Position numbers and translations under genes: made by a program
In this document: positions 54,336-62,952 of the stretch, one piece after another
Position numbering within the stretch: position 1 is the first letter of the stretch
Layout: the number at the start of each line of letters is the position of its first letter
Notes under the pieces: model-generated
What the model saw: only the letters and a program-made list of their open reading frames with translations
Told to the model about the DNA's origin: nothing
Databases searched by the model: none
NCBI RefSeq assembly: GCF_001644225.1
Contig: NZ_LSTV01000005.1
Span: forward strand, 274,387 to 338,386
Reading direction: 5' to 3'
DNA: 64,000 bases
DNA from: Microbacterium oleivorans
GTDB taxonomy: Bacteria; Actinomycetota; Actinomycetes; Actinomycetales; Microbacteriaceae

Positions 54336-54416
54336 TATCAACGTTGTACATTTCCTCTTGACCCCCGGGCGATCGGCTGCAAGAGTTGCCGCGAACGAGA
54401 TTTACGACGTTGTAAA
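54336..54416 (+). promoter_or_regulatory. Promoter of tandem esterase flanked by two CAACGTTG-type operators
   Basis: TATCAACGTTGTA (54336-54348) and TTTACGACGTTGTAAA (54401-54416, one mismatch pair) match the operators at 42899-42927. Between them lie TTGACC (54358-54363) and, after 17 bases, AAGAGT (54381-54386), a plausible promoter. One site is upstream of -35 and the other beyond the transcription start, centres about 67 bases apart, suitable for repression by looping. Esterase ATG lies about 100 bases further on. Confidence 0.75.
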
Positions 54417-54518
54417 TTTTGACCTGACGCCGTGGATCCGCATCCCCAGGGCCGTCCTCCGCGCTGCCACTCCCCAGGTGTCGGACGCGCGCGGCCACCA
54501 CGATGAGATGGAGTATCG

Positions 54519-57263
54519 ATGGAGATCACATCCCGGAGTCGGCGGTCGCGCCGGCTCGGAGGACGCATCACGGCGATGGTCGCCGGCGGTGCACTGGCGC
54601 TGACCGGCGTCGTCGCCGCGTCGCCGGCGGTCGCCGCCGACGCCTGGATCACGGTCCAGGACGACGGCTATCTGCGCATCGCCGTCCCCGACGCTGCCGT
54701 GCAGCAGGAGATCGGCGCCGTGTCGCAGGTGGTGGTCGAGGGCAACTTCGGCCCCAGCCACAACTGGGCGCAGATCGGGCTGCAGCGCAGCGGTGCCAAC
54801 TGGACCGCCACCTACGGTCCGTTCGAACCGGGTCTGTACTACTACCAGGTGACCGGCGACGACTCGAAGGTGTTCAAGGACGGCTCCAATCCGACCGCGG
54901 TCACGTCCGAGCCCGAGTGGAGCACCTTTTTCATCCCCGGCGAGTCAGCCGAGTGGCTGGCGGAGCCTGCCGAGGAAGCCGGCACGATCGAGACGCTGAC
55001 CTATGAGAGCGCCGTTGCCGACGAGGAGCGCGAGGCCCTGGTCTGGGTGCCCCCGACGTACAAGGCGAAGGGCAAGAAGCTTCCGGTCCTGTACCTGCAG
55101 CACGGCGGCGCACAGGGCGACCGGGACTGGGTCGAAGTGGGTCGCGCCGAGCAAATCCTCGACAACCTCTGGCTGGAGGGTGATCTCGCCGACATGCTCG
55201 TCGTCATGGGCGACGGCAACGTCTCCGACTTCTCCGAGGAGCTGCTCGAGAACATCGTGCCGGCCGTCGAGGACGCCTACAACGTGTCACCGAGTGCCAA
55301 GAAGCGCGCGCTGGCGGGCCTCTCGATGGGAGGCGGTCAGGCGTTCGAGGTGTTCAGCGAGCACCCGGGCGAGTTCTCCGCGATCGGTACGTTCGGAGCC
55401 GGACGATTCGGCGAGCTCGACGACATCCCGGTGAAGAAGATGAACAACCGGACGGACCTGTTCCGCGTCTACGTCGGGAACAAGACGGACATCGCCTACA
55501 ACGACGTTTACGACTCGCTGAAGGCCTTCGACGAGCGGGGCCTCGACTACCAGTTCGACGGCGTCAACCCTGACGCGGGGCACAACTGGAACGCCTGGCA
55601 GGAGAACCTCCGCGACTTCGCGCCGCGGCTGTTCGGTGGCGCCGGCGGAGACGCCGGGATGAGTGAGGGTCACACTGCACTCACCGAGCGCTTCGAGCCG
55701 CCCGCAGCGGGCACGACTCCGACGCCCTTCCAGGACGACGAGGGTTTCGTGACCTTCGAGACGACGACGGAGTTCGCCGATGCCGACTACGTGTCGGTGT
55801 GGGCCAACTGGGCTCCCGGCGGCAGCTGGCTGCGCGTCGAAATGAACAAGGTCGGCGACCGCTGGCGGGCGACCGTCGGGCCGCTGGAGGAGAAGTTCTA
55901 CCACTATCGGTTCATCGTCGACCGGCAGTCGGTGAAGGATGCCTCCAACCCGACCAAGGTCACCTCGGAGCCGGCGTGGAGCACCTTCCTCGTCCCCGGC
56001 GAGGGGTCGCGTCTGCTGGCCGATGTGCCCGCGGGCGAGGGCGGCGACCTCGACGTGCTCACCTACCCGAGCGCGGTGGCGAACCAGGAGCGGAGCGCTT
56101 ACGTCTGGACGCCGGCCGGCTATGACGCCGACCGCGCCGAGCCGTATCCGATGTTCGCCCTCAACCACGGTGGCGGGCAGAGCTGGACCGACTGGGTCGA
56201 GATGGGGCGCGCGCGTCAGATCCTCGACAACCTGTCGCGGGACGGCGACCTCAAGGACATGGTCGTGGTCATGCCGAACGGCAACGTGAGCGACTACAAC
56301 CGGGAGATCCGCGAGAATGTCGTGCCCGCCGTCGAGGACGCGTACAACGTCAGCGCCAATCCCGACAAGCGTGCGCTCGCCGGGCTCTCGGCCGGCGGTG
56401 CGCGCACCGTCGGGATGCTGAAGGCGCACCCGGGCGAGTTCGCGTGGATCGGCACCTTCGCCGCCGGCTTCGGCGGCACAGCCGGCGTCGACGTCGACGC
56501 GATCAACGAGGGCACGGAGCTGTACCGCCTCTACACCGGTGACATCACGGACTTCACCTACGGTGCCGTCGTGAACTCGCTGCCGGTGCTCGACGAACTC
56601 GGAATCGACTACGAGTTCAACGGGGTCACGGTCGGTCCGCACGGTTGGGATGTGTGGCAGCAGAACTTGATCAACTTCGCCCCGCGGCTGTTCCAGTCGC
56701 TGCCGGCCGACACCGTGCGCCCCGAGGCGACCCTGGCGTCGCCGACGAGCGCCGGACCGTTCCGTCAGGTGGAGCTGCAGGTCGACGCCGCCGACGTCGG
56801 CGGACTCGACCGGATCGTGGCGAACGTGTACCGCGGCTCGACGCTCGTGAAGAGTACGCAGACCGCTCTGGGCGGCGCCGAGCGCGGCACCCACACGGCC
56901 ACGGTCGAGCTCCCCTCGGGTGACTACACCGTCAAGTACAACGCCCGCGACACCGCCGGGAACATCTCGAAGACAGGGACGTTCGCGTTCGCGGTCGACG
57001 TCGACGCGCCGACGGCCACCGCCAAGGCTGACTCCGTCGCAGGTGCCGGTGACACCTGGGACGTCGTCAGCTACAAGCTGTACGACGCGGTGGGAGTCGA
57101 CAAGGTGGTCATCAACGGCGTGACCAAGGACCTGACGAACAACCGCTGGTCCGACGTCAACGGCATCCGGCCCGGACAGTTCGGGGCCGTCGCCGGTGAG
57201 AACGAGATGATCGTGCACGACGTGGCGGGCAACACCGCGACGTACACGTTCTTCCTCAACTGA
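54519..57263 (+). CDS. Secreted esterase with two CE1-type domains
   Basis: 914 residues. Signal peptide with basic start (RRSRRLGG) and Ala-x-Ala cleavage near 40. Then a duplicated unit: an E-set/CBM48-like N-domain plus CE1 esterase (43-375) and the same again (405-727). Nucleophile Ser269 in GLSMGG with His355 in DAGHNW; nucleophile Ser624 in GLSAGG with His708 in GPHGW. An Ig-like repeat region (730-914) ends the protein, with no cell-wall anchor. Such E-set+CE1 enzymes are feruloyl or acetyl-xylan esterases. The CAACGTTG operators place it in the arabinofuranosidase regulon, so it may remove feruloyl or acetyl groups from arabinoxylan outside the cell. GGAG five bases before the ATG. 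Confidence 0.88.
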   Translation: MEITSRSRRSRRLGGRITAMVAGGALALTGVVAASPAVAADAWITVQDDGYLRIAVPDAAVQQEIGAVSQVVVEGNFGPSHNWAQIGLQRSGANWTATYGPFEPGLYYYQVTGDDSKVFKDGSNPTAVTSEPEWSTFFIPGESAEWLAEPAEEAGTIETLTYESAVADEEREALVWVPPTYKAKGKKLPVLYLQHGGAQGDRDWVEVGRAEQILDNLWLEGDLADMLVVMGDGNVSDFSEELLENIVPAVEDAYNVSPSAKKRALAGLSMGGGQAFEVFSEHPGEFSAIGTFGAGRFGELDDIPVKKMNNRTDLFRVYVGNKTDIAYNDVYDSLKAFDERGLDYQFDGVNPDAGHNWNAWQENLRDFAPRLFGGAGGDAGMSEGHTALTERFEPPAAGTTPTPFQDDEGFVTFETTTEFADADYVSVWANWAPGGSWLRVEMNKVGDRWRATVGPLEEKFYHYRFIVDRQSVKDASNPTKVTSEPAWSTFLVPGEGSRLLADVPAGEGGDLDVLTYPSAVANQERSAYVWTPAGYDADRAEPYPMFALNHGGGQSWTDWVEMGRARQILDNLSRDGDLKDMVVVMPNGNVSDYNREIRENVVPAVEDAYNVSANPDKRALAGLSAGGARTVGMLKAHPGEFAWIGTFAAGFGGTAGVDVDAINEGTELYRLYTGDITDFTYGAVVNSLPVLDELGIDYEFNGVTVGPHGWDVWQQNLINFAPRLFQSLPADTVRPEATLASPTSAGPFRQVELQVDAADVGGLDRIVANVYRGSTLVKSTQTALGGAERGTHTATVELPSGDYTVKYNARDTAGNISKTGTFAFAVDVDAPTATAKADSVAGAGDTWDVVSYKLYDAVGVDKVVINGVTKDLTNNRWSDVNGIRPGQFGAVAGENEMIVHDVAGNTATYTFFLN

Positions 57264-57269
57264 CGCACA

Positions 57270-57308
57270 CGACGACGCCCTCCTCGATTCTCGGGGAGGG
57301 CGTCGTCG
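57270..57308. terminator. Bidirectional terminator
   Basis: An 18-base stem with one mismatch (57270-57287 with 57291-57308; CGACGACGCCCTCC on the left) and a three-base loop, between convergent stops at 57263 and 57319. Confidence 0.9.
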
Positions 57309-57318
57309 TGCGTGCGGA

Positions 57319-59610
57319 TCAGAGTGCGGCACCCTCGAGGACGGATGCCGTCGCCAGCCGCGCGTCGTCCGGTCCGATGACGTAGGCCTCACCGGTGAAC
57401 TCGACCGTCCCCGTCGCTTCGCGGTCGGCGCTGGAGGGCCCGACCCACAGGTCGACGCGTCCCGGCTCGACCGCGCGCACCGCGTCGCGGCCGGCGTAGG
57501 CGAGGCGGGCGGGCGGCACGCGGAACTCGACGGTCGTCGCCTCGCCCGGGGCCAACGGCACACGCTGGTACGCGAGCAGCTGCGCCACGGGCCGCGTCGT
57601 CGTCCCGACGACGTCGTGACCGTACAGCTGCACGACGTCTGTCGCGGCGACTGCTCCGGTGTTGCGCACCGTCACGGTCGCGGTGACGCCCTCGCCGGTT
57701 CCGGCGTGCGAGGCGACACGCAGATCCTCGTACGCGAACGTCGTGTACGTCAGGCCGAAGCCGAACGGTCGCACCGGCGTCGGGTCCGCGCTCGTGATGT
57801 CGCTCGCCCCGCCGAGCCGCGGGTGCAGGTAGGTGAACGGCTGCGCACCGGCCGAGCGGGGGAGCGAGACGGGCAGGCGGCCCGACGGGGTGACCCGACC
57901 CGAGACGATCCCCGCGAGGGCGTCCGCGCCCTCTTCGCCCGGGAAGAAGGACTGCACGATCGCGGCCGGCGCGGCGGGGCCGTCGAGCGCCCACCCGATC
58001 GCGTAGGGCCGCCCCGAGAGGATGAGCACCACGACGGGCGTGCCCGACGCCACGACCTCCTCCACCAGGCGGCGCTGCACACCCGGCAGCTCGAGGTCGT
58101 CGACGTCATTGCCCTCGCCCACGGTGCCGCGGCCGAAGAGTCCGGCGCGGTCGCCGACCACGACGATCGCCAGGTCGGCGCGGGATGCCGCGGCCACGGC
58201 ATCCGCGATCCCCGCCGCGTCCTCGCCCTCGACGTCGCACCCGCGCACCGACTCGATCCGCGCCGCCGGGTACTCGGCGCGCAGCGCGTCGAGGACGGTC
58301 GGGATCTCGATGCCCGCGGGTGTGCCGGGGTGGTGGGCGAGCACGTGGTTCACGAACGAGTAGCAGCCCATGAGCGCCTCGGACGAGTCGGCGTTCGGAC
58401 CGAGGACCGCGATGCGCCCCGGCGCTGCCGCGGGCAGCGTGCCGTCGTTCGAGAGCAGGACGGCGGACTCGGTGGCGAGGCGCCGCGCGAGCTCGCGGTG
58501 GCGCGGCCCGTCGAGGTCGACGCTCGCGGGAGGCTCGGCGAAGTCCGCGTCGAGCAGTCCCAGGCGCTCCTTCTGCGCGAGCACCCGCAACACGGCGTCG
58601 TCGAGGACGCCCTCGTCGAGCGCCCCCGAGCGGATGCGGTCGCGCAGGGGACCGGCGAAGGCGTCGAGCGTCGGCAACTCGACGTCGATCCCGGCGCGCA
58701 GCGCGAGCTCCGCCGCTTCGCCCAGGTCGGCGGCGACACCGTGCGTGGAGTGGAGGAACGCGACCGAGAAGTAGTCCGCGACGACCGGCCCCTCGAACCC
58801 GAGGCGTCCGCGGAGGACCTCGCTCAGGTAGTACGGGCTCGCGCCGACCGGAGCGCCGTCGATCTCGGCGTAGCTGTTCATGACCGATCGCGCGCCGCCG
58901 TCGCGGAGGGCCATCTCGAACGGCGGCAGGAAGACGTCGGCGAGCTCGCGGGGTCCCGCGTGGACCGGCGCATGGTTGCGACCGGACTGCGAGCCGGAGT
59001 ATCCGACGAAGTGCTTCAGCGTGGCATCCACCCCCGTCGACTGCAGACCGCGGACGTAGGCCGTCCCGATCGTCCCGACGAGATACGGGTCCTCGCCGAT
59101 GCACTCGTCGACGCGCCCCCAGCGGGGATCGCGGATGACGTCGAGGACGGGAGCGAGCCCCTGATGGATGCCGAGTTCCCGCATCGACTCGCCGATCGCG
59201 GCGGCCATCTCGGCCACGAGGTCGGGGTCGAACGAGGCGCCCCACGCGAGCGGGGTCGGGTACGTCGCCGCCTGCCACGCCGCGAGGCCCGTGAGGCATT
59301 CCTCGTGGACGATCGCGGGGATGCCGAGGCGCGTCTCGGTCTGCAGGCGACGCTGCTCCCGCCACAGCCACGCGGCCCGCTCGACCGGATCGACCGGGCG
59401 TGTGCCGTAGACCCGGGTGAGGTGGCCGAGGCCGTGGGTCGTGGCATCCGCGTACTTCGTCGTCGTGACCATCTCGTCGGCCAGCGGAGCGACGACTTCG
59501 CCGCCCTGGTCGACCCAGTAGCCGACGAGCTGCGCCGTCTTCTCCTCGAGCGTCATCCGCGCGAGCAGGTCGCGTACGCGCGCCGAAGCGCGCACCGTCG
59601 TGTCCGTCAT
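57319..59610 (-). CDS. GH3 beta-xylosidase/beta-glucosidase
   Basis: 763 residues. GH3 barrel with RLGIPAIVHEECLTGL, RWGRVDECIGEDPY and KHFVGYSGS; nucleophile Asp279 in VVADYFSV; GH3 C-terminal domain (SAVLLSNDGTLP...GDRAGLFGRGTVGEGND); fibronectin-like end (YQRVPLAPGEATTVEFRV). Cytoplasmic, no signal. Similar along its length to the GH3 at 47837, likely a paralogue with different linkage or size preference. Last gene of a reverse operon with its importer; its ATG lies one base after the permease stop. Probable exo-beta-xylosidase on imported xylo-oligosaccharides. Confidence 0.92.
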   Translation of the reverse strand: MTDTTVRASARVRDLLARMTLEEKTAQLVGYWVDQGGEVVAPLADEMVTTTKYADATTHGLGHLTRVYGTRPVDPVERAAWLWREQRRLQTETRLGIPAIVHEECLTGLAAWQAATYPTPLAWGASFDPDLVAEMAAAIGESMRELGIHQGLAPVLDVIRDPRWGRVDECIGEDPYLVGTIGTAYVRGLQSTGVDATLKHFVGYSGSQSGRNHAPVHAGPRELADVFLPPFEMALRDGGARSVMNSYAEIDGAPVGASPYYLSEVLRGRLGFEGPVVADYFSVAFLHSTHGVAADLGEAAELALRAGIDVELPTLDAFAGPLRDRIRSGALDEGVLDDAVLRVLAQKERLGLLDADFAEPPASVDLDGPRHRELARRLATESAVLLSNDGTLPAAAPGRIAVLGPNADSSEALMGCYSFVNHVLAHHPGTPAGIEIPTVLDALRAEYPAARIESVRGCDVEGEDAAGIADAVAAASRADLAIVVVGDRAGLFGRGTVGEGNDVDDLELPGVQRRLVEEVVASGTPVVVLILSGRPYAIGWALDGPAAPAAIVQSFFPGEEGADALAGIVSGRVTPSGRLPVSLPRSAGAQPFTYLHPRLGGASDITSADPTPVRPFGFGLTYTTFAYEDLRVASHAGTGEGVTATVTVRNTGAVAATDVVQLYGHDVVGTTTRPVAQLLAYQRVPLAPGEATTVEFRVPPARLAYAGRDAVRAVEPGRVDLWVGPSSADREATGTVEFTGEAYVIGPDDARLATASVLEGAAL

Positions 59611-59611
59611 G

Positions 59612-60499
59612 TCAGCCCTTCACGGCTCCGGTGAGGCCGCCGACGATGCGCCGCTCGAACAGGCTGAAGAACAGCAGTGCGGGGAGCATCGACAGCGAGG
59701 TGAACGCCAGCACGCGCGCCGTGTCGACGGAGTACTGCGACGAGAACGCCTGCACGCCCAGCGGGAGCGTGAACGACGCCTCGTTGTTGAGGATGAACAG
59801 CGGCAGCAGGTACGCGTTCCAACTGCCGATGAAGGCGAGGATGCCGACGGTGATGACACCGGGCACCGCGAGCGGCAGGACCATCCGCCAGAAGAACCCG
59901 AGTCGGCTGCAGCCGTCGATCGACGCCGCCTCCTGGATCTCGTCGGGGATCGCGCGCAGGAACGGCACCAGGATGATGATCGTCGTCGGGAGCGCGAACG
60001 CGATCTGCGGGAGGATGATGCCCGGCAGCGAGTTCATGAGCCCGAGCGAGCGGATCACGATGTAGAGCGGCGTGATCGCGACGGTGATGGGGAACATGAG
60101 TCCCGACGCGAAAAGCGCGTAGAGCGCGCCGCGGCCGCGGAAGTTGTAGCGAGCGATGACGTAGCTCGCGGCGAGGCCGAGGGCGACGGCGCCGACGGTG
60201 GTGGCGAGCGCCACCATGGTCGAGTTCCCGACCTGCCCCCAGAACTGACCGCTCGTGATCACCCCGACGTAGTTCTCGACGTTCCACGGGTCGGGGAAGC
60301 CGGCCGGGTCGACCGTGATCGCCGAGTTCGACCGGAACCCGCCCAGAATGATGTAGATCACCGGCCCGAGCATGAGGGCGATGACGACGAGGGCGACGAA
60401 GTAGACGACCGGCGAGCCCCACGGCAGCGCCTTCTTGGGTGCACGGCGCGGGCGGGTGTCGACGGGCGGAGCCGTGACGAGGGTCATGGTGGCGCTCAC
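59612..60499 (-). CDS. ABC sugar importer permease, MalG type
   Basis: 295 residues from a GTG at 60499 that overlaps the previous stop (GTGA). Six transmembrane helices (first at about 29-50) and the EAA loop IPDEIQEAASIDGCSRLGFFWRMVLPLAVPG. CUT1 family, ending RRIVGGLTGAVKG. Partner of the MalF-type subunit upstream. Confidence 0.93.
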   Translation of the reverse strand: MSATMTLVTAPPVDTRPRRAPKKALPWGSPVVYFVALVVIALMLGPVIYIILGGFRSNSAITVDPAGFPDPWNVENYVGVITSGQFWGQVGNSTMVALATTVGAVALGLAASYVIARYNFRGRGALYALFASGLMFPITVAITPLYIVIRSLGLMNSLPGIILPQIAFALPTTIIILVPFLRAIPDEIQEAASIDGCSRLGFFWRMVLPLAVPGVITVGILAFIGSWNAYLLPLFILNNEASFTLPLGVQAFSSQYSVDTARVLAFTSLSMLPALLFFSLFERRIVGGLTGAVKG

Positions 60500-61509
60500 T
60501 GCACGCCCCTCTCTGTGATCGCCCCGGCCGTGTCGCGGCGGAGCACGAAGCGCTGGTAGAACAGCGCGACGATGAGCGAGATGACGAAGATCACGACGGC
60601 GACGGCGTTGCCGTAGCCGAAGTTCCCGGCGTTGCGACCGGTGACGACCATGTAGATCGCCATCGTGTTGGTGCCGGCGACCGACGAGACGTACTGACCC
60701 CAGATGATGTACACGAGGTCGAACAGCTGCAGCGCGCCGATGATCGACAGGAACGCCCAGATGCGCAGGGTCGGAGCCAGCAGGGGCAGCGCGATGCGGC
60801 GCTGGATCTGCCAATACGACGCGCCGTCGATGGCGGCGGCCTCGTAGAGCTCCTCGGGGATGCCCTGCAGTCCTGCGAGGAAGAGGATGACGGCGAAGCC
60901 GACGTACTTCCACGTGAGGATCGCCATGAGGGTCCAGATGGCGATCGCCGGGTCGGCGAGCCAGTCCTGCGCGAGTCCGCCGAGGCCGAGCTTCTCGAGC
61001 ATCCCGTTGGCGGCGCCGTTGGTCGACAGCAGCAGGCTGAACCCGGTGCCGACGACCACCTCGGCGATGACGTACGGCACGAAGATGAGGACGCGGATGA
61101 CGGACTGCCCTCGCATCTTGCGGTTGAGCAGCAGTGCCAGCAGGATCGCGATCGGTCCCTGCAAGACGATCGACATGACGACGATGAAGGCGTTGTGCAG
61201 CAGGGCGCTCTGGAAGTTCGGGTCGCTGAAGATCGTGATGTAGTTCTTCAGCCCGACGAACTCGGTGGCCGGCCCGAACCCGGACCAGCGGAAGAAGCCG
61301 TAGTACGCGGCCATCAGCACCGGCAGGATCACGAACCCGACGAAGAAGACGACGGCGGGCCCGGCGAGCAGGAGCACCTCGAGGCGCCCCGACCAGCCGA
61401 GGCCCCGCCGGCGGCGGGACCGCGGCCGTGCCGGGGGCGACGAGTCGCCGCCCCCGGCGTGCGCCGCGAGAGCAGGGGTGTCCGAAGCGGACATCTCGCG
61501 AACGGTCAT
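60496..61509 (-). CDS. ABC sugar importer permease, MalF type
   Basis: 337 residues. Disordered N-terminus with an Arg cluster (RPRSRRRRG), six transmembrane helices from about residue 45, and the EAA loop IPEELYEAAAIDGASYWQIQRRIALPLLAP. The ATG at 61509 lies two bases after the binding-protein stop. CUT1 family. Confidence 0.93.
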   Translation of the reverse strand: MTVREMSASDTPALAAHAGGGDSSPPARPRSRRRRGLGWSGRLEVLLLAGPAVVFFVGFVILPVLMAAYYGFFRWSGFGPATEFVGLKNYITIFSDPNFQSALLHNAFIVVMSIVLQGPIAILLALLLNRKMRGQSVIRVLIFVPYVIAEVVVGTGFSLLLSTNGAANGMLEKLGLGGLAQDWLADPAIAIWTLMAILTWKYVGFAVILFLAGLQGIPEELYEAAAIDGASYWQIQRRIALPLLAPTLRIWAFLSIIGALQLFDLVYIIWGQYVSSVAGTNTMAIYMVVTGRNAGNFGYGNAVAVVIFVISLIVALFYQRFVLRRDTAGAITERGVQ

Positions 61510-61511
61510 GC

Positions 61512-62801
61512 TCAGCCCTGCGCGCCTGCGGCGTTGACGGCGGCAATGAACTTCTCGGGGTCGCTGTTGCCGGCGAGCATGTCGACGACCGCCACATTCA
61601 GCGCGTTGCCGACGTTCTGGCCGAGGACCGTGTCGAGCCACTGCGAGACGAACGGTGCGTTGTTGTACGCCTCGAGGATCTGCTGCAGGTACGGCTCCTC
61701 CACCGCCTCCTGCGCGACCGAGTTGACCGGCGGCGACTGGAAGGCCTCGTAGTACTTCGTCTGCTGCTCGGAGCCGGCGATGAAGTTGAGGAAGTCGGCG
61801 CACTCCTTGGGCGCCTGCGCGGCGCACGAGTAGCCGTCGACACCGCCCATCATGGAGCCCGGCTCGCCGTCACCGCCCGAGATCTCGGGGAAGGGGAACC
61901 AGGCGAGGTCGGGGAGCGGCTTCTCGTCGGGGGTGAGGGACGCGATCACGCCCGGGTCCCACGCGCCCATGAGTTCCATCGCGGCCTTGCGGTTGGCGAT
62001 GAGGCCCGCCGAGCTGCCGGCGCCCTGCTGGGCGGCGGTCGTCAGGAAGCCCTCGTTGAACGGCTGGATGGCGGCGAAGTCCGTGAGGTCCTGAGCGGCG
62101 CGCGTCCAGCACTCGTCGCTGAAGTCCTTGGAGTCGCCGGTCTCCTCGATCACCTGGGGGCTGCACTCGCGAAGGGCGAAGAAGTAGTACCAGTGAGCGG
62201 CGGGCCAGGCATCCTTCGCGCCGAGGGCGATCGGGGCGATCCCGGTGCCCTTCAGGTCCTCGACCGCGGCCTTCAGGTCGTCGATCGTGCTCGGGTTCTC
62301 GGCGATGCCGGCCGCGTCGAAGGCGTCCTGGCTGTAGAAGAAGCCGCCGGGGAGGACGGAGAGGGGCATGGCCCATACCTTGTCCTGATAGGTCTCCGCG
62401 GCGAACGAACCCTCCGACACCTCGCTGCGGACGTCGTCCGAGATCAGGTCCGTGAGGTCCATCAGCTGGCCCGCGTTCACCATCGCGGTCATCTTGCCGC
62501 CGCCGCGCTGCAGGAAGATGTCGGGCGGGTCGCCCGCGTTAAGTGCCGTCTGCAGCTTGCCGTCCATGTCCTCGTTCTGAACGGACTGCATCGTGATCGT
62601 GACGCCCTCGTTCTCGGCCTCGAAGGCCGCGATCGCGTCCTTCCAGAACTGCTGACCGGGGCCGGTGGTCGAGTTCTGCCACAGCGTCATCTCGACGTCG
62701 CCGCTCCCGCTGCCGCCGCCGGTGCCTGCCGAACATGCGCTGAGCGCGAGGGTCGCCGCCGCGAAGGCCGCGAGTCCCACTGCGAACCGTCTGGTCCTCA
62801 T
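61512..62801 (-). CDS. ABC importer sugar-binding lipoprotein (family 1)
   Basis: 429 residues. Lipobox LSAC (Cys23), a Gly/Ser tether, then a family 1 binding domain: LWQNSTTGPGQQFWKDAIAAFEAENEG, LQTALNAGDPPDIFLQRGGGKM and SVLPGGFFYSQDAFDAAGI. The ATG at 62801 is preceded by GAGGAG at longer than usual spacing. First gene of the reverse operon; likely ligand xylobiose or xylo-oligosaccharides from context (GH3 partner, xylanase in the region). Four cysteines in the mature domain could form disulfides. Confidence 0.92.
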   Translation of the reverse strand: MRTRRFAVGLAAFAAATLALSACSAGTGGGSGSGDVEMTLWQNSTTGPGQQFWKDAIAAFEAENEGVTITMQSVQNEDMDGKLQTALNAGDPPDIFLQRGGGKMTAMVNAGQLMDLTDLISDDVRSEVSEGSFAAETYQDKVWAMPLSVLPGGFFYSQDAFDAAGIAENPSTIDDLKAAVEDLKGTGIAPIALGAKDAWPAAHWYYFFALRECSPQVIEETGDSKDFSDECWTRAAQDLTDFAAIQPFNEGFLTTAAQQGAGSSAGLIANRKAAMELMGAWDPGVIASLTPDEKPLPDLAWFPFPEISGGDGEPGSMMGGVDGYSCAAQAPKECADFLNFIAGSEQQTKYYEAFQSPPVNSVAQEAVEEPYLQQILEAYNNAPFVSQWLDTVLGQNVGNALNVAVVDMLAGNSDPEKFIAAVNAAGAQG

Positions 62802-62911
62802 GTGATCACCAATCTCCTCATTGAGTGCACGCTCGGTCATCGAGGTGCGGGTGGTCCCGGCGGTGCGTGCCGGGTTCGCTCCAGTGTCGGAATTGTTGTC
62901 GCCGACGTCAA

Positions 62912-62927
62912 ACGTTTTCGAAAATGT
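62912..62927. promoter_or_regulatory. LacI-type operator between importer and regulator genes
   Basis: ACGTTTTCGAAAATGT, a 16-base palindrome with one mismatch pair, 26 bases before the LacI ATG and 111 bases before the binding-protein ATG. This A/T-rich core stands out in the GC-rich intergenic region. Probably bound by the adjacent LacI protein, controlling both directions. Confidence 0.75.
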
Positions 62928-62952
62928 TTTCCATGGGGCTACGCTTCGAGGC

